The notes below the pieces were generated by a model. That model saw nothing but the letters and a program-made list of their open reading frames with translations, made no database searches and was not told the origin of the DNA. A program made the position numbers and the translations under genes. Shown piece by piece: positions 62,418 through 64,000 of a DNA stretch of 64,000 nt. Location: the NCBI GenBank assembly GCA_900316935.1, contig ONEW01000003.1:1-64000 (forward strand), read 5' to 3'. The DNA is from an uncultured Selenomonadales bacterium (GTDB lineage: Bacteria; Bacillota; Negativicutes; Acidaminococcales; Acidaminococcaceae). Positions within the stretch are counted from its first letter, which is position 1, and each line of letters starts with the position of its first letter.

Positions 62418-64000
62418 GCAGCAACTGGGCAGAATGGTCCATCAAGCATAAGCAGGTCGTCTACTTTTTCGCTGCCCTCGTCGCCGTCATGGGTATCATT
62501 TCCTATTTCACCCTGGGGCGTCAGGAAGACCCGAACTTCGCCGTCAAGCAGATGGTCATTTCGACCAGCTGGCCCGGCGCCACGGCCAAGCAGATGGAAA
62601 TGCAGGTGACCGATAAGATTGAAAAAGTCGCCCAGACCGTGCCCGATGTGGACTACGTGACGAGTTACTCCCGTCCCGGCGTGTCCGTCGTCAACGTGTT
62701 CCTGAAGAATTCGGCCACCAGCGCGCAGATGAAGGCCCGTTGGCAGGAAGTGCGCAATCTGGTGTCGGACAACAAGCGCTACCTGCCGTCCGACATTTAC
62801 GGTCCCTACTTCGACGACCACTTCGACGATGTCTTCGGCAACGTCTATGCCATTACCTCGGACAGTTTCTCCTACGAGGAAATGCGCCGCGTGGCCAGCA
62901 AGATCAAGGACATGTTCGTCCAGGTTCCCGACGTCAAAAAGGTCGAACTGCTGGGCGTGCAGCCCGAAAAGGTCTATATCCAGGTCGACAACACGAAGCT
63001 GTCGGAACTGGGCCTGAGCGTCGACGACGTGGCCCGCGTGATTGCGGCGGAAACGTCCGTGACACCGGCCGCCATGAAGCACGACGACACGCATAACACG
63101 TACCTGCGCCTCACGGGCATCCCCGACACGGTCCGGAACATCGAATCCCTGCCGGTCAGCGGCAACGGCCGCGTCCTGCGTCTCGGCGACATCGCCGTCA
63201 TCCGCCGCGGGTATGCGGACCCGGCAGAGCCGAAGATGTATTTCAACGGCAAGCCCGCCATCGGCATCGCCATCTCCATGACCGACGGCGGCAACAACCT
63301 GCGCCTGGGCGAAAACCTGGACAGGAAGATCAAGGAGATCCGCAGCAAACTGCCCGTCGGATTCGAAATCAGCCAGGTCCTGAACCAGCCCCAGGTCGTC
63401 AAGAACTCCATCAATGACTTTATGGTGAGCCTCCTCGAAGCCATCGCCATCGTCCTCGTCGTCAGCCTCATGACCCTGGGCCGCAAGAGCGGCTACGTCA
63501 TCTCGTGCTGCATCCCCCTGGTCCTGACGTGCAGCATGGTGGGCATGTATCTGCTCGGCATAGACCTGCACAAGGTGTCCCTGGGCGCCCTGGTCATCGC
63601 CCTGGGCATGCTCGTCGATGACGCCGTCGTCGTCGTCGAGATGATTGAAAATAAGATCAACGAAGGCTGGGACCGCATCAAAGCCTGTTCCTTCGCCTTC
63701 GAAAGCTGTTCCAAACCGCTGCTGACAGGCACCATGATCACCTGCTCCAGCTTCATGCCCATCGCCTTCGCCAAATCGAACGTCGGGGAATATGCGGGCA
63801 GCCTTTTCGCGGTCATCACGGTCACCCTCATGTCGAGCTGGTTCATTGCCGCCACCGTCGCCCCGACCCTGGCCTACCAGTGGATTGTGCCGAACAACCA
63901 GGGCGCCGCGGCAGGACAGAAGATCGCCCCCGAAGACAACCCGCTCTATCAGAAACCGTTCTACAAAAAATTCCGCACCGTGCTCCGCCGGGCCCTGGAA
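62414..64000 (+). CDS. RND efflux permease, partial (runs off the window end)
   Basis: 529 codons are in the window, with no stop. The translation starts MSSNWAEWSIKHKQVVYFF and follows the RND plan: the first membrane helix, a periplasmic loop with YSRPGVSVVNVFLKN and LPVSGNGRVLRLGDIA, then helices 2-5 with the Asp pair in IALGMLVDDAVVVVEM near residue 400. It is less like AcrB than the 40383 permease; the N terminus resembles the MMPL/AcrB-like permeases that pair with short adaptors. The start overlaps the adaptor stop (ATGA). The substrate is unknown. Confidence 0.92.
   Translation, partial: MSSNWAEWSIKHKQVVYFFAALVAVMGIISYFTLGRQEDPNFAVKQMVISTSWPGATAKQMEMQVTDKIEKVAQTVPDVDYVTSYSRPGVSVVNVFLKNSATSAQMKARWQEVRNLVSDNKRYLPSDIYGPYFDDHFDDVFGNVYAITSDSFSYEEMRRVASKIKDMFVQVPDVKKVELLGVQPEKVYIQVDNTKLSELGLSVDDVARVIAAETSVTPAAMKHDDTHNTYLRLTGIPDTVRNIESLPVSGNGRVLRLGDIAVIRRGYADPAEPKMYFNGKPAIGIAISMTDGGNNLRLGENLDRKIKEIRSKLPVGFEISQVLNQPQVVKNSINDFMVSLLEAIAIVLVVSLMTLGRKSGYVISCCIPLVLTCSMVGMYLLGIDLHKVSLGALVIALGMLVDDAVVVVEMIENKINEGWDRIKACSFAFESCSKPLLTGTMITCSSFMPIAFAKSNVGEYAGSLFAVITVTLMSSWFIAATVAPTLAYQWIVPNNQGAAAGQKIAPEDNPLYQKPFYKKFRTVLRRALE

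Overview
The window looks like chromosomal DNA from a GC-rich, diderm Firmicute. My best guess is a Negativicute, perhaps of the Acidaminococcaceae; this is inference, since there is no rRNA gene to place it. The Firmicute signs are three T-box leaders, a PyrR gene behind lspA-rluD, strong AGGAGG ribosome binding sites and intrinsic terminators at most unit ends. The diderm signs are two RND efflux permeases, each with a membrane-fusion partner. Anaerobic metabolism shows as a short-chain acyl-CoA dehydrogenase, a GlcD-type 2-hydroxyacid dehydrogenase, a LUD-domain lactate-utilisation protein, a flavodiiron protein and a stand-alone carboxyltransferase of the oxaloacetate decarboxylase alpha type. 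I see no prophage, CRISPR array or intact insertion sequence.

Layout. 0-5 kb (minus): lspA-rluD-pyrR-LUD operon, a small exported protein, an acyl-CoA dehydrogenase. 5-15.4 kb: long glutamine synthetase, holA, comEC, an M20 amidohydrolase (plus), a ComEA-like protein without its DNA-binding half, leuS. 15.4-21 kb: an unaccompanied metQ, a GlcD-type dehydrogenase, an exported protein flanked by a 62-bp direct repeat, a threonine-aldolase-type lyase with an acetyltransferase, then a decayed patch with a LysR remnant next to tRNA-Arg(ACG). 21-31 kb: phosphoesterase, SGNH hydrolase, dtd, LysR divergent from an exported alpha/beta hydrolase, TrpB2, flavodiiron protein, an exported DUF3298-like protein, carboxyltransferase. 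31-35 kb: leuA with a leucine T-box, and a CNNM/CBS membrane protein. 35-45 kb: Ca-type P-ATPase, YbjN-like protein, SbmA/YddA-type ABC exporter, RND permease and adaptor. 45-53 kb: exported protein, SLC13-type carrier divergent from LysR, isoprenylcysteine-methyltransferase-like protein, C39-like peptidase, cca. 53-60 kb: leuCDB with a leucine T-box, NCS2 purine permease, serA with a serine T-box. 60-64 kb: exported protein divergent from a TetR-adaptor-RND operon that runs off the end.

How the genes work together. Leucine supply is split over two loci (leuA at 33 kb, leuCDB at 54-56 kb). Each has its own T-box whose specifier I read as CTG, so both should respond to uncharged tRNA-Leu. serA has a T-box read as TCC (Ser). 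leuS has a strong promoter but no T-box. The two RND systems and the SbmA-type exporter form an envelope export set, but no TolC-type outer-membrane partner lies in the window.

The less ordinary signals are mostly small: a perfect 15-bp palindrome over the carboxyltransferase promoter, three TCTTTA repeats spaced two helical turns apart, direct-repeated terminators around one gene, hairpins between Shine-Dalgarno and start codon in two genes, and a structured non-coding stretch between serA and the purine permease. I did not find a clear large undescribed system.
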